This document shows positions 6,604 through 6,616 of a stretch of DNA of 6,616 nucleotides, piece by piece. Numbering within the stretch: the first letter of the stretch is position 1; each line of letters opens with the position of its first letter. The notes under the pieces are model-generated. The model was given only the letters and a program-made list of their open reading frames with translations. It made no database searches and was not told the origin of the DNA. The translations under genes were made by a program, and so were the position numbers. Origin of the DNA: Chitinophagales bacterium (lineage in GTDB: Bacteria; Bacteroidota; Bacteroidia; Chitinophagales; Saprospiraceae); NCBI GenBank assembly GCA_013298445.1, contig JAAFHQ010000344.1, forward strand, positions 1-6,616, given 5' to 3'.

Positions 6604-6616
6604 ACAAAAAAAGGGC

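Overview
The window looks like a piece of a Bacteroidota chromosome, most likely from the Saprospiraceae or a nearby group. Three things suggest this: a full-length two-FtsX-domain permease of the kind these bacteria carry in tandem sets, a secreted protein with a C-terminal type IX secretion (T9SS) sorting domain plus a SprB-like repeat, and genes with A-rich leaders lacking Shine-Dalgarno motifs. The genus-level placement is inference.

Layout from left to right. Bases 1-101 are the 3' end of one FtsX/MacB-type permease gene, followed by a strong intrinsic terminator (150-181). A second, paralogous permease gene runs from 204 to 2591 (+). It meets, tail to tail and only 3 bp apart, a MerR-family regulator gene with a cobalamin-binding-type C-terminal region (2595-3524, -). 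A 244-bp divergent intergenic region follows (3525-3768), holding two inverted repeats and a candidate Bacteroidota-type promoter for the regulator. The rest is a 944-residue multidomain secreted protein with a T9SS sorting tail (3769-6603, +). The window ends 13 bases after its stop codon.

No operon linking all of these genes is visible. The permeases form one tandem group whose ATPase lies outside the window. The regulator and the secreted protein are divergently transcribed from a shared intergenic region, so a regulatory link between them is possible but unproven. The most notable points are these: the MerR regulator has Gln where CarH-type proteins carry the cobalamin-coordinating His; an inverted repeat overlaps its own candidate promoter; the secreted protein contains an internal duplication of about 290 residues; and the terminator hairpin before the second permease settles its start codon. 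I see no RNA gene, CRISPR array, insertion sequence or phage element, and nothing that amounts to a clearly new system.
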